The notes under the pieces were generated by a model, which was not told the DNA's origin, made no database searches, and saw nothing but the letters and a program-made list of their open reading frames with translations. A DNA stretch of 64,000 nucleotides, from contig QFPO01000002.1 in NCBI GenBank assembly GCA_003241385.1, positions 226,006 through 290,005 of the forward strand, read 5' to 3'. This document shows positions 19,883-28,205 of the stretch, in pieces (positions within the stretch are counted from its first letter, which is position 1; the number at the start of each line of letters is the position of its first letter). This DNA is from Rhodanobacter denitrificans. Its GTDB lineage: Bacteria > Pseudomonadota > Gammaproteobacteria > Xanthomonadales > Rhodanobacteraceae. The translations under genes and the position numbers were made by a program.

Positions 19883-20329
19883 TCAGCCGGCGGCGACGAT
19901 GACCTTGATCGTCGTGTGCACGTCGGCGTGCAGGTGCACCGGCACCTCGTACTCGCCGACATTGCGGATCGGGCCGTCGGCGAGGATGACCTCGCTCTTG
20001 CCGAGCGCATGTCCGGCCTCGGTGAAAGCCTCGGCGATGTCGCGCGGGCCGACCGAACCGAACAGCTTGCCTTCCGGGCTGGCGTGCGCGGTCAGCGTGA
20101 CGCTGGCGCTCTCCAGCGCAGCCTTGCGCGCTTCGGCGCCGGCGAGCTGCTGGTTGGCCTTGGCCTCGTAGTCGGCGCGGCGCTGCTCGAACTGCGCCAG
20201 GTTCTCGGCGGTCGCCGGCGCGGCCTTGCCCTGCGGGACAAGGAAGTTGCGGCCGTAGCCCGGCTTGACGTTGACCTTGTCGCCGAGGTTGCCGAGGTTC
20301 TTCACTTTCTGAAGAAGGATGAGTTCCAT
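19883..20329 (-). CDS. rplI: 50S ribosomal protein L9
   Basis: This 148-residue protein has the two-domain structure of L9. The N-terminal rRNA-binding domain is MELILLQKVKNLGNLGDKV ... GYGRNFLVPQGKA. A long connecting helix follows (residues ~45-75), then a C-terminal domain (GKLFGSVGPRDIAEAF ... EYEVPVHLHADV). L9 suppresses frameshifting. It is the last gene of the rpsF operon and is followed by a strong terminator. Confidence 0.97.
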   Translation of the reverse strand: MELILLQKVKNLGNLGDKVNVKPGYGRNFLVPQGKAAPATAENLAQFEQRRADYEAKANQQLAGAEARKAALESASVTLTAHASPEGKLFGSVGPRDIAEAFTEAGHALGKSEVILADGPIRNVGEYEVPVHLHADVHTTIKVIVAAG

Positions 20330-20447
20330 GAAACGGGCTCCGTATTCGTTAGCACCGGTCCTGCCGGTGCAGCGTGGGCTGTCCGAATGAGGACGATGAG
20401 GGCGGTCGGCGCGCCGCGTCCCTCTCGGGCGCGGCGCGCGGACCGGA

Positions 20448-20675
20448 TCAGTGGCTGTCGCTGTACGGCAGCAGTGCGAGGAAGCGCGCGCGCTGGATCG
20501 CCGTGGTCAGCTGACGCTGGTAGCGCGCCTTGGTGCCGGTGATGCGGCTCGGTACGATCTTGCCGGTCTCGGTCACGTACTGGCGCAGCGTGTTGAGATC
20601 CTTGTAGTCGATCTCGGTCACGCCTTCGGCGGTGAAGCGGCAGAACTTCTTGCGGCGGAAGAACATCTTGGACAT
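20448..20675 (-). CDS. rpsR: 30S ribosomal protein S18
   Basis: This 75-residue protein heterodimerises with S6 on the platform of the small subunit. The typical N-terminus MSKMFFRRKKFCRF and the conserved SRITGTKARYQRQL ... RARFLALLPY are present. It lies 36 bases after rpsF and 118 bases before rplI. Confidence 0.97.
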   Translation of the reverse strand: MSKMFFRRKKFCRFTAEGVTEIDYKDLNTLRQYVTETGKIVPSRITGTKARYQRQLTTAIQRARFLALLPYSDSH

Positions 20676-20711
20676 GGGATGGATTCCTGGACGGGTCGAG
20701 GGACGGCCGGT

Positions 20712-21176
20712 TTACTCGGCGGCCGGGGCGTCGGCGGAGGCGCTCTCGGCGCCGGCCTCGGCGTTGCGCGGCGCACGACGGCTGCGCGGCTCGTCGTCGA
20801 AGCTGTCGCCGCCGAAGCCTTCCTCGTCGCGGCGACGGCGCTCGCCGCCCTTGTCGTCCTTGTTCTTCATGATCGCCGACATCTCGGTGACGATGTCCTC
20901 GCGCTTCATGATCAGATGACGCAGCACCGCATCGTTGAAGCGGAAGCCGGTCTCCAGGTCGTTCAACGCACCCTGGCCGCACTCGACGTTCATCAGCACG
21001 TAGTGGGCCTTGGCGAGGTTCTGGATCGGATAGGCCAGCTGGCGGCGGCCCCAGTCTTCCAGACGGTGGACCTTGCCGCCGTCGTTCTCGATCAGCGCCT
21101 TGTAGCGCTCGATCATGCCGGGAACCTGCTCGCTCTGGTCAGGGTGGACCAGAAACACGATTTCATACTGACGCAT
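20712..21176 (-). CDS. rpsF: 30S ribosomal protein S6
   Basis: This 154-residue S6 begins MRQYEIVFLVHPDQSEQV and shows LIMKREDIVTEM at the end of its ferredoxin-like fold. A low-complexity charged tail of about 50 residues (RRRRDEEGFGGDSFDDEP ... DAPAAE) follows, longer than in E. coli. It is the first gene of rpsF-rpsR-rplI, with its own promoter and a leader hairpin. Confidence 0.97.
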   Translation of the reverse strand: MRQYEIVFLVHPDQSEQVPGMIERYKALIENDGGKVHRLEDWGRRQLAYPIQNLAKAHYVLMNVECGQGALNDLETGFRFNDAVLRHLIMKREDIVTEMSAIMKNKDDKGGERRRRDEEGFGGDSFDDEPRSRRAPRNAEAGAESASADAPAAE

Positions 21177-21247
21177 GACGTTACCTTGTGGATGTCCGCG
21201 CGAGGCGGGGGCAGCCTCCCGGCGCGAAGCGGCGGTGAGGCAAGGAC

Positions 21248-21265
21248 ACCCCGACGACCCGGGGT
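21248..21265 (-). promoter_or_regulatory. Hairpin in the rpsF leader, possible S6:S18 site
   Basis: ACCCCG and CGGGGT form a 6-bp stem with a six-base loop about 10 bases after the predicted transcript start and 72 bases before the rpsF ATG. In many bacteria the rpsF leader binds an S6:S18 complex. I cannot confirm the conserved bulged CCG motif here, so the role is speculative. Confidence 0.3.
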
Positions 21266-21281
21266 CGACGAGGGGGCGCGC

Positions 21282-21310
21282 ATGGTAGTCGAACCGCCGC
21301 GCATCCGCAA
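21282..21310 (-). promoter_or_regulatory. Sigma-70-like promoter of rpsF-rpsR-rplI
   Basis: TTGCGG (21310-21305) and TACCAT (21287-21282) on the minus strand are separated by 17 bases. The predicted start is near 21275, giving a ~100-base leader for rpsF. The spacing is ideal and both hexamers are good matches. Confidence 0.6.
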
Positions 21311-21331
21311 GCGCGCGCCGGCAAAGGAAAA

Positions 21332-21670
21332 TCAGGCCGGCGCGTCGACCGTGAAGCTCTCGCCGCAGCCGCAGGCGCCGGTCGCGTTGGGATTGCGGAA
21401 CACGAACGTGGCGTTGAGTCCCTGCCGCTGGAAGTCGATCTCGGTGCCGTCGATGAACGGCAGCCACTTGCGATCGACGACGACGCGGACGCCGTCGGTC
21501 TCGAAGACCCGGTCGTCCTCGCCGATCGATTCGGCCAGATCGACCGTATAGCCGTAGCCCGAGCAGCCGGTGCGCTTGATGCCGAAACGGACCGCGGCGG
21601 CGTGGCCGTCGCTGCGTGCGAGGAAGTCGCGCATGCGGGACTGGGCGGCGGGGGTGAGCTGGATCGTCAT
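21332..21670 (-). CDS. erpA: HesB/IscA-family iron-sulfur cluster carrier (ErpA-like)
   Basis: This 112-residue A-type carrier receives Fe-S clusters from the assembly scaffold and passes them to apo-proteins. The three cluster-ligand cysteines are Cys36 (RTGCSGYGY), Cys100 and Cys102 (GACGCGESF). The core VRFGIKRTGCSGYGYTVDLA is typical. ErpA, IscA and SufA cannot be separated with certainty by eye, so the symbol is tentative. It stands alone, divergent from asnS. Confidence 0.85.
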   Translation of the reverse strand: MTIQLTPAAQSRMRDFLARSDGHAAAVRFGIKRTGCSGYGYTVDLAESIGEDDRVFETDGVRVVVDRKWLPFIDGTEIDFQRQGLNATFVFRNPNATGACGCGESFTVDAPA

Positions 21671-21862
21671 CGGATGGGCACGGCGGAATCGAACGGGATC
21701 GAGTGTAGCACCGCAGCCGTTGGGCCCATCGGATGGGCTATCATGAACGGTCTATCGGGCGTCCCGTCCAGATGGCCGCCGCAGGCGCCGTTTCAAGGCC
21801 TTTCCGAGGCCTCCTCGCGACCGCGGCCGGCCCGCCCTTCATCCGATTCGCCAGAGGAAACC

Positions 21863-23272
21863 ATGTCTGAGGGTATCGTCGTCGACGTCAAGCACGCATT
21901 GTCCGGCGCGGTGGCGCCCGGCAGCGCGATTACGGTGCGCGGCTGGGTGCGCACGCGGCGCGATTCGAAGGCCGGGCTGTCGTTCGTGAACGTCAGCGAC
22001 GGCTCGTGCTTCGACCCGATCCAGGTCGTCGCGACCAGCGACCTGCCCAACTACGCCGAGGAGATCGCGCGTCTGACCGCCGGCTGCTCGGTCGTCGCCA
22101 GCGGCACCCTGGTCGCCTCGCAGGGCAAGGGGCAGGGCTTCGAGATCCAGGCCAGCGCGATCGAGGTGCTCGGCTGGGTCGACGATCCGGAGACCTATCC
22201 GATCCAGCCCAAGCCGCACTCGCTGGAGTTCCTGCGCGAGGTCGCCCACCTGCGGCCGCGCACGAACCTGTTCGGCGCGGTCACGCGCGTGCGCCACACG
22301 ATCGCGCAGGCGATCCACCGCTTCTTCCACGAGAACGGCTTCTACTGGATCAACACGCCGATCATCACGACCTCCGACGCCGAAGGCGCCGGCCAGATGT
22401 TCCGCGTCTCGACGCTGGACCTGATGAACCTGCCGCGCACCGACCGCGGCGCGATCGACTTCCACCGCGACTTCTTCGGCCGCGAGGCGTTCCTGACGGT
22501 GTCCGGCCAGCTCAACGCCGAGACCTATTGCCTGGCGCTCAGCAAGGTCTACACGTTCGGCCCGACGTTCCGCGCCGAGAATTCCAACACCGCCCGCCAC
22601 CTGGCCGAGTTCTGGATGATCGAGCCGGAGATCGCGTTCGCCGATCTGAACGACGACGCCAACCTCGCCGAGGCGCTGCTCAAGTACGTCTTCAAGGCCG
22701 TGCTCGACGAGCGCGCCGACGACATGGCGTTCTTCGCCGAGCGCATCGAGAAGACCGCGATCTCGCGTCTGGAGACGTTCCTGGCGGCGCCTTTCGCGCG
22801 CGTCGACTACGGCGAGGCGATCGAGATCCTGTCGCGCTCGGGCAAGTCGTTCGAGTATCCGGTCACCTGGGGCGCCGACCTGCAGACCGAGCACGAGCGC
22901 TATCTCGCCGAGGAGCACGTCGGCCGCCCGGTCGTCGTGATGAACTACCCGGAGAAGATCAAGGCGTTCTACATGCGCCTCAACGACGACGGCCGCACCG
23001 TCGCGGCGATGGACGTGCTGGCGCCGGGCATCGGCGAGATCGTCGGCGGCTCGCAGCGCGAGGAGCGGCTGGACCTGCTCGATGCGCGCATGGGCCAGTT
23101 CGGCCTCGATCCCGCGCACTACCAGTGGTATCGCGACCTGCGCCGCTACGGCAGCGTGCCGCATGCGGGCTTCGGCCTGGGCTTCGAGCGCCTCGTGGTC
23201 TACGTGTGCGGCCTGTCCAACATCCGCGACGCGATCCCGTTTCCGCGCGCGCCCGGCCAGGCGGAATACTGA
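21863..23272 (+). CDS. asnS: Asparaginyl-tRNA synthetase
   Basis: This 469-residue class IIb synthetase charges tRNA-Asn. The N-terminal OB-fold anticodon domain (ITVRGWVRTRRDSKAGLSFV) is followed by the catalytic core with class II motif 2 (FRAENSNTARHLAEFWMIEPE) and motif 3 (GFGLGFERLVVYV). GGSQREERL is typical of AsnRS. AGAGGA lies before ATG 21863. Its stop overlaps the next start (TGATG), opening a chain of four overlapping genes. Confidence 0.97.
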   Translation: MSEGIVVDVKHALSGAVAPGSAITVRGWVRTRRDSKAGLSFVNVSDGSCFDPIQVVATSDLPNYAEEIARLTAGCSVVASGTLVASQGKGQGFEIQASAIEVLGWVDDPETYPIQPKPHSLEFLREVAHLRPRTNLFGAVTRVRHTIAQAIHRFFHENGFYWINTPIITTSDAEGAGQMFRVSTLDLMNLPRTDRGAIDFHRDFFGREAFLTVSGQLNAETYCLALSKVYTFGPTFRAENSNTARHLAEFWMIEPEIAFADLNDDANLAEALLKYVFKAVLDERADDMAFFAERIEKTAISRLETFLAAPFARVDYGEAIEILSRSGKSFEYPVTWGADLQTEHERYLAEEHVGRPVVVMNYPEKIKAFYMRLNDDGRTVAAMDVLAPGIGEIVGGSQREERLDLLDARMGQFGLDPAHYQWYRDLRRYGSVPHAGFGLGFERLVVYVCGLSNIRDAIPFPRAPGQAEY

Positions 23273-23583
23273 TGCTGGTCGGCGCCTCGCGCGAGTTCCT
23301 GCTGATCATGGGGCTGGGCCTGATCGTCGCGGGCCTGACCACCTACGTCATCATCGGCATCCTGTCGGTCGTGCATGTGCGCGACAAGCATCCGGCGCTG
23401 CGCGCCGAGCTCGGCGCCAACATCGCCGCACCGCGCATGATCGGCTGGTTCCTGCGCGCGCGCTATCGCGCCGCCGGCGATGCCGCGCTCAACGCGATCG
23501 CGCTGCCCGGCTGCATCGGCGTGTGGTCGATTGTCGCCGGCATCGTCTGCGTCATCGTCTCCAAGGGCATGGGCTATGTCTGA
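23272..23583 (+). CDS. Small membrane protein with two helices, unknown function
   Basis: This 103-residue protein has two membrane helices: residues ~9-33 (FLLIMGLGLIVAGLTTYVII) and ~78-98 (ALPGCIGVWSIVAGIVCVIV). A basic cytoplasmic-looking loop (RMIGWFLRARYRAAGD) lies between them. It is coupled to asnS (TGATG) and overlaps the next gene by 8 bases. I do not recognise a family. Codon use matches the neighbours, so it is very likely real. Confidence 0.8.
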   Translation: MLVGASREFLLIMGLGLIVAGLTTYVIIGILSVVHVRDKHPALRAELGANIAAPRMIGWFLRARYRAAGDAALNAIALPGCIGVWSIVAGIVCVIVSKGMGYV

Positions 23584-23914
23584 CAACGAACTCTCAAACG
23601 CAGCGGACGATCCGGCCGTCGAGATCGAATGGTGGCTGGCCGTCCACGGCGACACGCTGATCTGGGCGCGGCTGTCGGTGCTCGACTCGGGCATCGCCGA
23701 GGTGTTCGACTGCGACGGCCGCGTGCTGCGCTACGACGACGACCAGGCCGGACGCGCCGCCCTGCTCGACGCGGAGTTCCGAGCGCTGGACGGCCTCGAC
23801 GAGGAAGACGCCGCGGTGCTCGGCTTCGACCTGGAGTCGATCGAGCCGCCGCGCGGCGACGAGGACGAAGATCTGATCCCGCAGATGATCGTCAAACTGG
23901 TCGGACACGCCTGA
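23576..23914 (+). CDS. Small acidic cytoplasmic protein, unknown function
   Basis: This 112-residue acidic protein has no signal peptide or membrane helix. It begins MSDNELSNAADDPAVEIEWW and has several acidic clusters (LDGLDEEDAAVLGFDLE, RGDEDEDL). It overlaps the preceding gene by 8 bases and shares a TGATG with the next. The family is unknown to me. Confidence 0.78.
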   Translation: MSDNELSNAADDPAVEIEWWLAVHGDTLIWARLSVLDSGIAEVFDCDGRVLRYDDDQAGRAALLDAEFRALDGLDEEDAAVLGFDLESIEPPRGDEDEDLIPQMIVKLVGHA

Positions 23915-24702
23915 TGAACCTCGATCTCACCGGACGTCATGCCCTGGTCTGCGGGGCCTCGCAGGGCATCGGCCGCGCCACCGCGATTGAACTGGCGCAG
24001 CTCGGTGCCGACGTGACCGTGCTGGCACGTAACGAGGCGCGTCTGCAGGACCTGGTCGCCGCGCTGCCGCGCCGGCGCGACGACCAGCGCCACGGCTACG
24101 TCGCCGCCGACATGGCCGATGGTGCGCAGCTGCGCGCGCGGATCGAGGCGGTCGCGAGCGCCCATCCGATCCAGATCGTCGTCAACAACACCGGCGGCCC
24201 GCCGGGCGGCCGCGCCAGCGACGCGGCGGCCGGCGCGTTCCTCGAGGCCTTCAACCAGCATCTGATCGCCGCGCAGTCGGTCCTGCAGGCCACCCTGCCC
24301 GGCATGCAGTCGGCCGGCTACGGCCGGCTCGTCAACGTGATCTCGACCTCGGTGAAGGAACCGATCCGCAATCTCGGGGTCTCCAACACGGTCCGCGGCG
24401 CCGTCGCGAGCTGGGCCAAGACGCTGGCCGGCGAGCTCGGCGGCCACGGCATCACCGTCAACAACGTGCTGCCGGGTTATACGCGGACCGGCCGGCTCGA
24501 CCAGATCCTGGCCGATCGTGTCCGCGCGACCGGTCGCGACGAGCACGACATCGTGCAGGCCATGCTGGCCAGTGTCCCGGCCGGGCGCTTCGCCGAGCCC
24601 GAGGAGATCGCCCAGGTGGTGGCCTTCCTCGCCTCGCCGGCGGCCGGCTACGTCAATGGCGTCAACGTGCCGGTCGACGGAGGCCGCACGCTCTCGCTCT
24701 GA
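23914..24702 (+). CDS. Atypical short-chain dehydrogenase/reductase
   Basis: This 262-residue Rossmann-fold protein has the cofactor motif GASQGIG (14-20), NNTGG (91-95) and the C-terminal VNGVNVPVDGGRT typical of classical SDRs. The catalytic Tyr-x-x-x-Lys is replaced: the aligned segment is GVSNTVRGAV, with Ser157 and Arg161 at those positions. A subclass of SDRs with S-N-x-x-R is known, so this is probably an intact member and not a broken gene. The substrate is unknown. It is the last gene of the coupled asnS group. Confidence 0.88.
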   Translation: MNLDLTGRHALVCGASQGIGRATAIELAQLGADVTVLARNEARLQDLVAALPRRRDDQRHGYVAADMADGAQLRARIEAVASAHPIQIVVNNTGGPPGGRASDAAAGAFLEAFNQHLIAAQSVLQATLPGMQSAGYGRLVNVISTSVKEPIRNLGVSNTVRGAVASWAKTLAGELGGHGITVNNVLPGYTRTGRLDQILADRVRATGRDEHDIVQAMLASVPAGRFAEPEEIAQVVAFLASPAAGYVNGVNVPVDGGRTLSL

Positions 24703-24798
24703 ACGGCGCCCGACTGCGCCCCGTGCCGGTCCGGCCGATCGCCGGGGCGCGCGGCGCGATCGGGTACCATTACCGCCTCGCTCAGGTACCGATCGCCC

Positions 24799-26112
24799 AT
24801 GAAGAAGCTGCTGTTCACCCTGTTCGTCGTCTGCCTCGGCACCGTGTCGGTCGGCCGCGCGCAAACCCTGCCGGTCGAGTCGCTGGACAGCATCGTCGCG
24901 GTCATCGACGACGACATCGTGCTGCGCAGCGAGCTCGATCGCGACGTGCAGATGATCCGCCAGCAGTATGCGAGCAATCCGCAGCAGCTTCCGTCGATGG
25001 ACGTGCTCGAGCGCCAGGTGCTCGACCGGCTGATCCTGATGAAGCTGCAGGTCGCGCGCGCGACCACCAACGGCATCAAGATTCCCGACAGCGAAGTCGA
25101 CCAGACGCTCGGCCGCATCGCCGAGCAAAACAAGCTGACGGTCGCGCAGATGCGTCAGGCGCTGCAGGCGCAGGGCCAGTCCTACGACCAGTTCCGCCGC
25201 AGCGTGCGCGATCAGCTGACCGTACAGGCGCTGCAGCAGCGCATGGTGCAGAGCCGCGTGCAGATCAGCGACGCGGAGATCGACAGCGTCATCAAGAACG
25301 GCAAGCTGCGACGCGGCCAGATCCACCTGGCCTACATCCTGGTCGGCCTGGCCGACGGCGCGACGCCGGACCAGATCGAGGAGGCGCGCGCGAAGGCCGA
25401 GGACGTCAAGGCGCAGATCGACGGCGGCCTGGATTTCGCGGCGGCCGCGATCCGCTTCTCCGATGCGCAGAACGCACTGGACGGCGGCGACCTGGGCTGG
25501 CGCCCGTACGACCAGGTGCCGGCGGCCTTCGCCGACGTCGCCGAACAGATGCAGCCGGGCCAGGTATCGGTGCCGCTGCGCGGCCCCAACGGCTTCCACA
25601 TCCTCAAGCTGATCGAGCGGCGCGACCAGAATACGCAGCTGATCACCGAGTATCACGCCCGTCACATCCTGATCAAGGCCAGCGAGCTGACCAGCAACGA
25701 GCAGGCGCGCGCCACGGTCGAGGGCCTGCGCGCGCGCGCCGAGGCCGGCGAGGACTTCGGCAAGCTCGCCAAGCAGTACTCGGAAGACACCAACAACGCC
25801 AACCTCGAAGGCGACATGGGCTGGTTTCCGAAGGAAGGCTACGGCAGCCGCGTCGCCGAGGTGCTGGACACGCTCAAGGACAACCAGATCAGCCAGCCGT
25901 TCGAGACCGAGCTCGGCTGGCACGTGCTGCAGCTGCTCGGCACGCGCAGCACCGACAAGACCCAGGACATCGAGCGCAACCAGGCGCGGCAGATGCTGAT
26001 GAGCCGCAAGGCCGAGGACGAGTACCAGAGCTTCCTGCGTCAGCTGCGCTCGGAAAGCCACATCGAGATCCGCCTGCCCGGCGCCGAGGGCGCCGCCGCC
26101 ACGGCCGGCTGA
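24799..26112 (+). CDS. surA: Periplasmic chaperone and peptidyl-prolyl isomerase SurA
   Basis: This 437-residue protein escorts outer-membrane proteins to the BAM complex. It has a signal peptide (MKKLLFTLFVVCLGTVSVG, cut near RAQ), the N-terminal chaperone domain (about 25-165), two parvulin domains (about 172-275 and 285-385, the second with ARHILIKASE and LAKQYSEDTNNANLEGDMGW) and a C-terminal helix. In most relatives lptD directly precedes surA. Here an SDR gene does instead. Confidence 0.96.
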   Translation: MKKLLFTLFVVCLGTVSVGRAQTLPVESLDSIVAVIDDDIVLRSELDRDVQMIRQQYASNPQQLPSMDVLERQVLDRLILMKLQVARATTNGIKIPDSEVDQTLGRIAEQNKLTVAQMRQALQAQGQSYDQFRRSVRDQLTVQALQQRMVQSRVQISDAEIDSVIKNGKLRRGQIHLAYILVGLADGATPDQIEEARAKAEDVKAQIDGGLDFAAAAIRFSDAQNALDGGDLGWRPYDQVPAAFADVAEQMQPGQVSVPLRGPNGFHILKLIERRDQNTQLITEYHARHILIKASELTSNEQARATVEGLRARAEAGEDFGKLAKQYSEDTNNANLEGDMGWFPKEGYGSRVAEVLDTLKDNQISQPFETELGWHVLQLLGTRSTDKTQDIERNQARQMLMSRKAEDEYQSFLRQLRSESHIEIRLPGAEGAAATAG

Positions 26113-26143
26113 GGCTTCGCGCCGGACTCCGGCGCCGCGCGCG

Positions 26144-27148
26144 ATGACGACGTCGCCCGCCCTGCCCTGTATCGCCGTCACCGCCGGCGAGCCCGCCGGC
26201 ATCGGTCCCGAGCTCGTCGTGCGCCTGGCGGCGACCGACCTCGCCGCCGATCTGGTCGCGCTCGCCGCGCCCGAGCAGCTCGATGCCGCCGCCGAGTCGC
26301 TCGGCATATCGCTGCGGCTGCTGCCGTACGAGCCCGCCGCTCCGCGACGGACGCGCCGCGCCGGCGAGCTGCGCGTACTGCCGGTGCCGCTGCGCCGCCC
26401 GGTGACGCCGGGCACGCTCGATGTCGCCAATGCCGCGCACGTGCTCGAGATGCTCGCGCGGGCTGCCGAAGGCGCCGAATCCGGCGCGTTCGCCGCGATC
26501 GTCACCGCCCCGGTGCACAAGGGCATCATCAACGATGCCGGCGTCGCGTTCAGCGGGCACACCGAGTTCTTCGCCGAACGCGCCGGCCGCGACGTGGCGA
26601 TGATGCTGGTCGCCGACGAACTGCGCGTCGCGCTCGCGACGACGCATCTGCCGCTTGCGGCGGTGCCGGCCGCGATCACGCCGGCCGTGCTGGAGACGAT
26701 CCTGCGCATCGTCGCGCGCGACCTGCGCGAGCGCTTCGCGATCGAGCAGCCGACGATCGCGGTGCTCGGTCTCAATCCGCATGCCGGCGAAGGCGGCCAT
26801 CTCGGGCGCGAGGAAATTGACACGATCGTGCCGGTCCTCGACCGGCTCAGAGCCGAGGGTCTGCGCCTGATCGGACCGCTGCCGGCCGATACCGCATTCC
26901 TGCCCGACCGCCTCGCCGGCTACGACGCGGTCCTGGCGATGTACCACGACCAGGGCCTGCCGGTGCTCAAGCACGTCGGGTTCGGCCATGCCGTCAACGT
27001 CACGCTCGGGCTGCCGTACGTGCGTACCTCGGTCGATCACGGCACCGCGCTCGACCTGGCCGGCACCGGCCGCGCCGACGCCGGCAGCCTGATTGCGGCG
27101 ACCCGTCTGGCGCTGACTCTGGTCGGCCGGCAGGACGCATTGCGCTAG
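26144..27148 (+). CDS. pdxA: 4-hydroxythreonine-4-phosphate dehydrogenase
   Basis: This 334-residue NAD-dependent enzyme acts in vitamin B6 biosynthesis. The N-terminal TAGEPAGIGPE is diagnostic. The three metal-binding histidines are in FSGHTEFFAE, GLNPHAGEGG and MYHDQGLPVLK, and RTSVDHGTALDLAG closes the substrate site. It follows surA by 31 bases, as is typical. In many genomes ksgA comes next, but here a reversed transporter gene intervenes. Confidence 0.97.
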   Translation: MTTSPALPCIAVTAGEPAGIGPELVVRLAATDLAADLVALAAPEQLDAAAESLGISLRLLPYEPAAPRRTRRAGELRVLPVPLRRPVTPGTLDVANAAHVLEMLARAAEGAESGAFAAIVTAPVHKGIINDAGVAFSGHTEFFAERAGRDVAMMLVADELRVALATTHLPLAAVPAAITPAVLETILRIVARDLRERFAIEQPTIAVLGLNPHAGEGGHLGREEIDTIVPVLDRLRAEGLRLIGPLPADTAFLPDRLAGYDAVLAMYHDQGLPVLKHVGFGHAVNVTLGLPYVRTSVDHGTALDLAGTGRADAGSLIAATRLALTLVGRQDALR

Positions 27149-27164
27149 GACAGGTCGCGACTCG

Positions 27165-27178
27165 ATCGGACGTCCGAT
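27165..27178. repeat. 14-bp perfect palindrome in the pdxA/eamA convergent gap
   Basis: The sequence ATCGGACGTCCGAT equals its own reverse complement. It lies between two convergent genes and has no T-run. It may add to transcription termination or be coincidental. Confidence 0.3.
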
Positions 27179-27239
27179 ACGGCACGCCGGCGTACCCCGC
27201 CTTACCCGGATGCCGCCGCGCGGCCGAATCTGCGCCGGC

Positions 27240-28115
27240 CTAGCGCCGGCGCATCCACGGCACCTTCTCGAACACCAGCGCGACCGCCAGCAGCACGAGC
27301 GCGCTGCCGGCGAGGCTGATCCAGGTCGGATGCTCGCCGAGAAAGAGCGCGCCCCAGATCTGCGCGAAGATCGGCACCAGGAACGTATTGGTCACGGCCT
27401 TCTCGGTGCCGATGTCGTGCAGCAGGCGGAAGTACAGCACGTAGGCCAGACCGGTGCAGACCAGGCCGAGCGCGATCAGCGAGAGCATGACGCCGAGCGC
27501 CGGCAGCGCCGGCGGCAGATGGGCCAGACCGAGCGGCGCCAGCACCACTGCCGCCCCGAGCTGACTGCAGCCGGCCAGCACGAGCGGATCGGTATCGGCG
27601 TAGTGGCGCCGGATGTGGAGCGCGCTGCCGGCGTACATCAGCGATGCCGCCAGCGCGAGCGCGAACGCGAGCAGCGACGGCACGCCGAACGCGACGCTGC
27701 CGTAGCGCGCGAGCACGGCGACGCCGAGCAGGCCGACGACGACGCCGGCCAGCTTCGAGGACGACGGGCGCTGGCGCATGACCGCCCACAGCAGCACGAC
27801 CGTGAACAGCGGCACCGTGGCGTTGACGACGGCCAGATAGCCGGCCGGCAGCTGGCGCGCGGCCAGCGCGAAGAACAGGAACGGCAGTCCGGCACTGAAC
27901 GCGCCGAGCAGCAGATAGCCGCTCCAGCGCCGGCGCAGATCGAGCGGCCGCCGCAGCACGCGCAGCATGACCAGCAGCAGGGCCGCCGACAGCGCCAGGC
28001 GTGCGGCCGCGGTGAAGCTCGCGCCGACCGCCGGGACGGTGACGCGCTGGAACAGGAACGAAGCGCCCCAGATCATGCCGAGCAGGATCAGGCGGGCCAG
28101 TGAAGCCGGCGTCAT
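27240..28115 (-). CDS. EamA/DMT-family transporter
   Basis: This 291-residue protein has about ten membrane helices in two EamA repeats (first near ILLGMIWGASFLFQRV, second near LAFALALAASLMYAGSAL). Such drug/metabolite transporters export amino acids, metabolites or drugs, and the substrate cannot be told from sequence. It is on the minus strand between pdxA and ksgA, splitting a usually continuous run. ATG 28115 directly begins the hydrophobic N-terminus. Confidence 0.92.
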   Translation of the reverse strand: MTPASLARLILLGMIWGASFLFQRVTVPAVGASFTAAARLALSAALLLVMLRVLRRPLDLRRRWSGYLLLGAFSAGLPFLFFALAARQLPAGYLAVVNATVPLFTVVLLWAVMRQRPSSSKLAGVVVGLLGVAVLARYGSVAFGVPSLLAFALALAASLMYAGSALHIRRHYADTDPLVLAGCSQLGAAVVLAPLGLAHLPPALPALGVMLSLIALGLVCTGLAYVLYFRLLHDIGTEKAVTNTFLVPIFAQIWGALFLGEHPTWISLAGSALVLLAVALVFEKVPWMRRR

Positions 28116-28205
28116 GGCGTCGAAGAACCGATCGAGCGGAGGCGGCGCCTCCCGTCCGCCATCATAGGCATGGAAAGCGGGCCGAAGAATGGCCACACTC
28201 TGGCG

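Noticed and set aside
23914..24702. Loss of the catalytic Tyr/Lys as a sign of a pseudogene
   Set aside because: The frame is intact and all other SDR motifs are present. The S-N-x-x-R pattern is a known SDR variant, so it is described as atypical and not broken.
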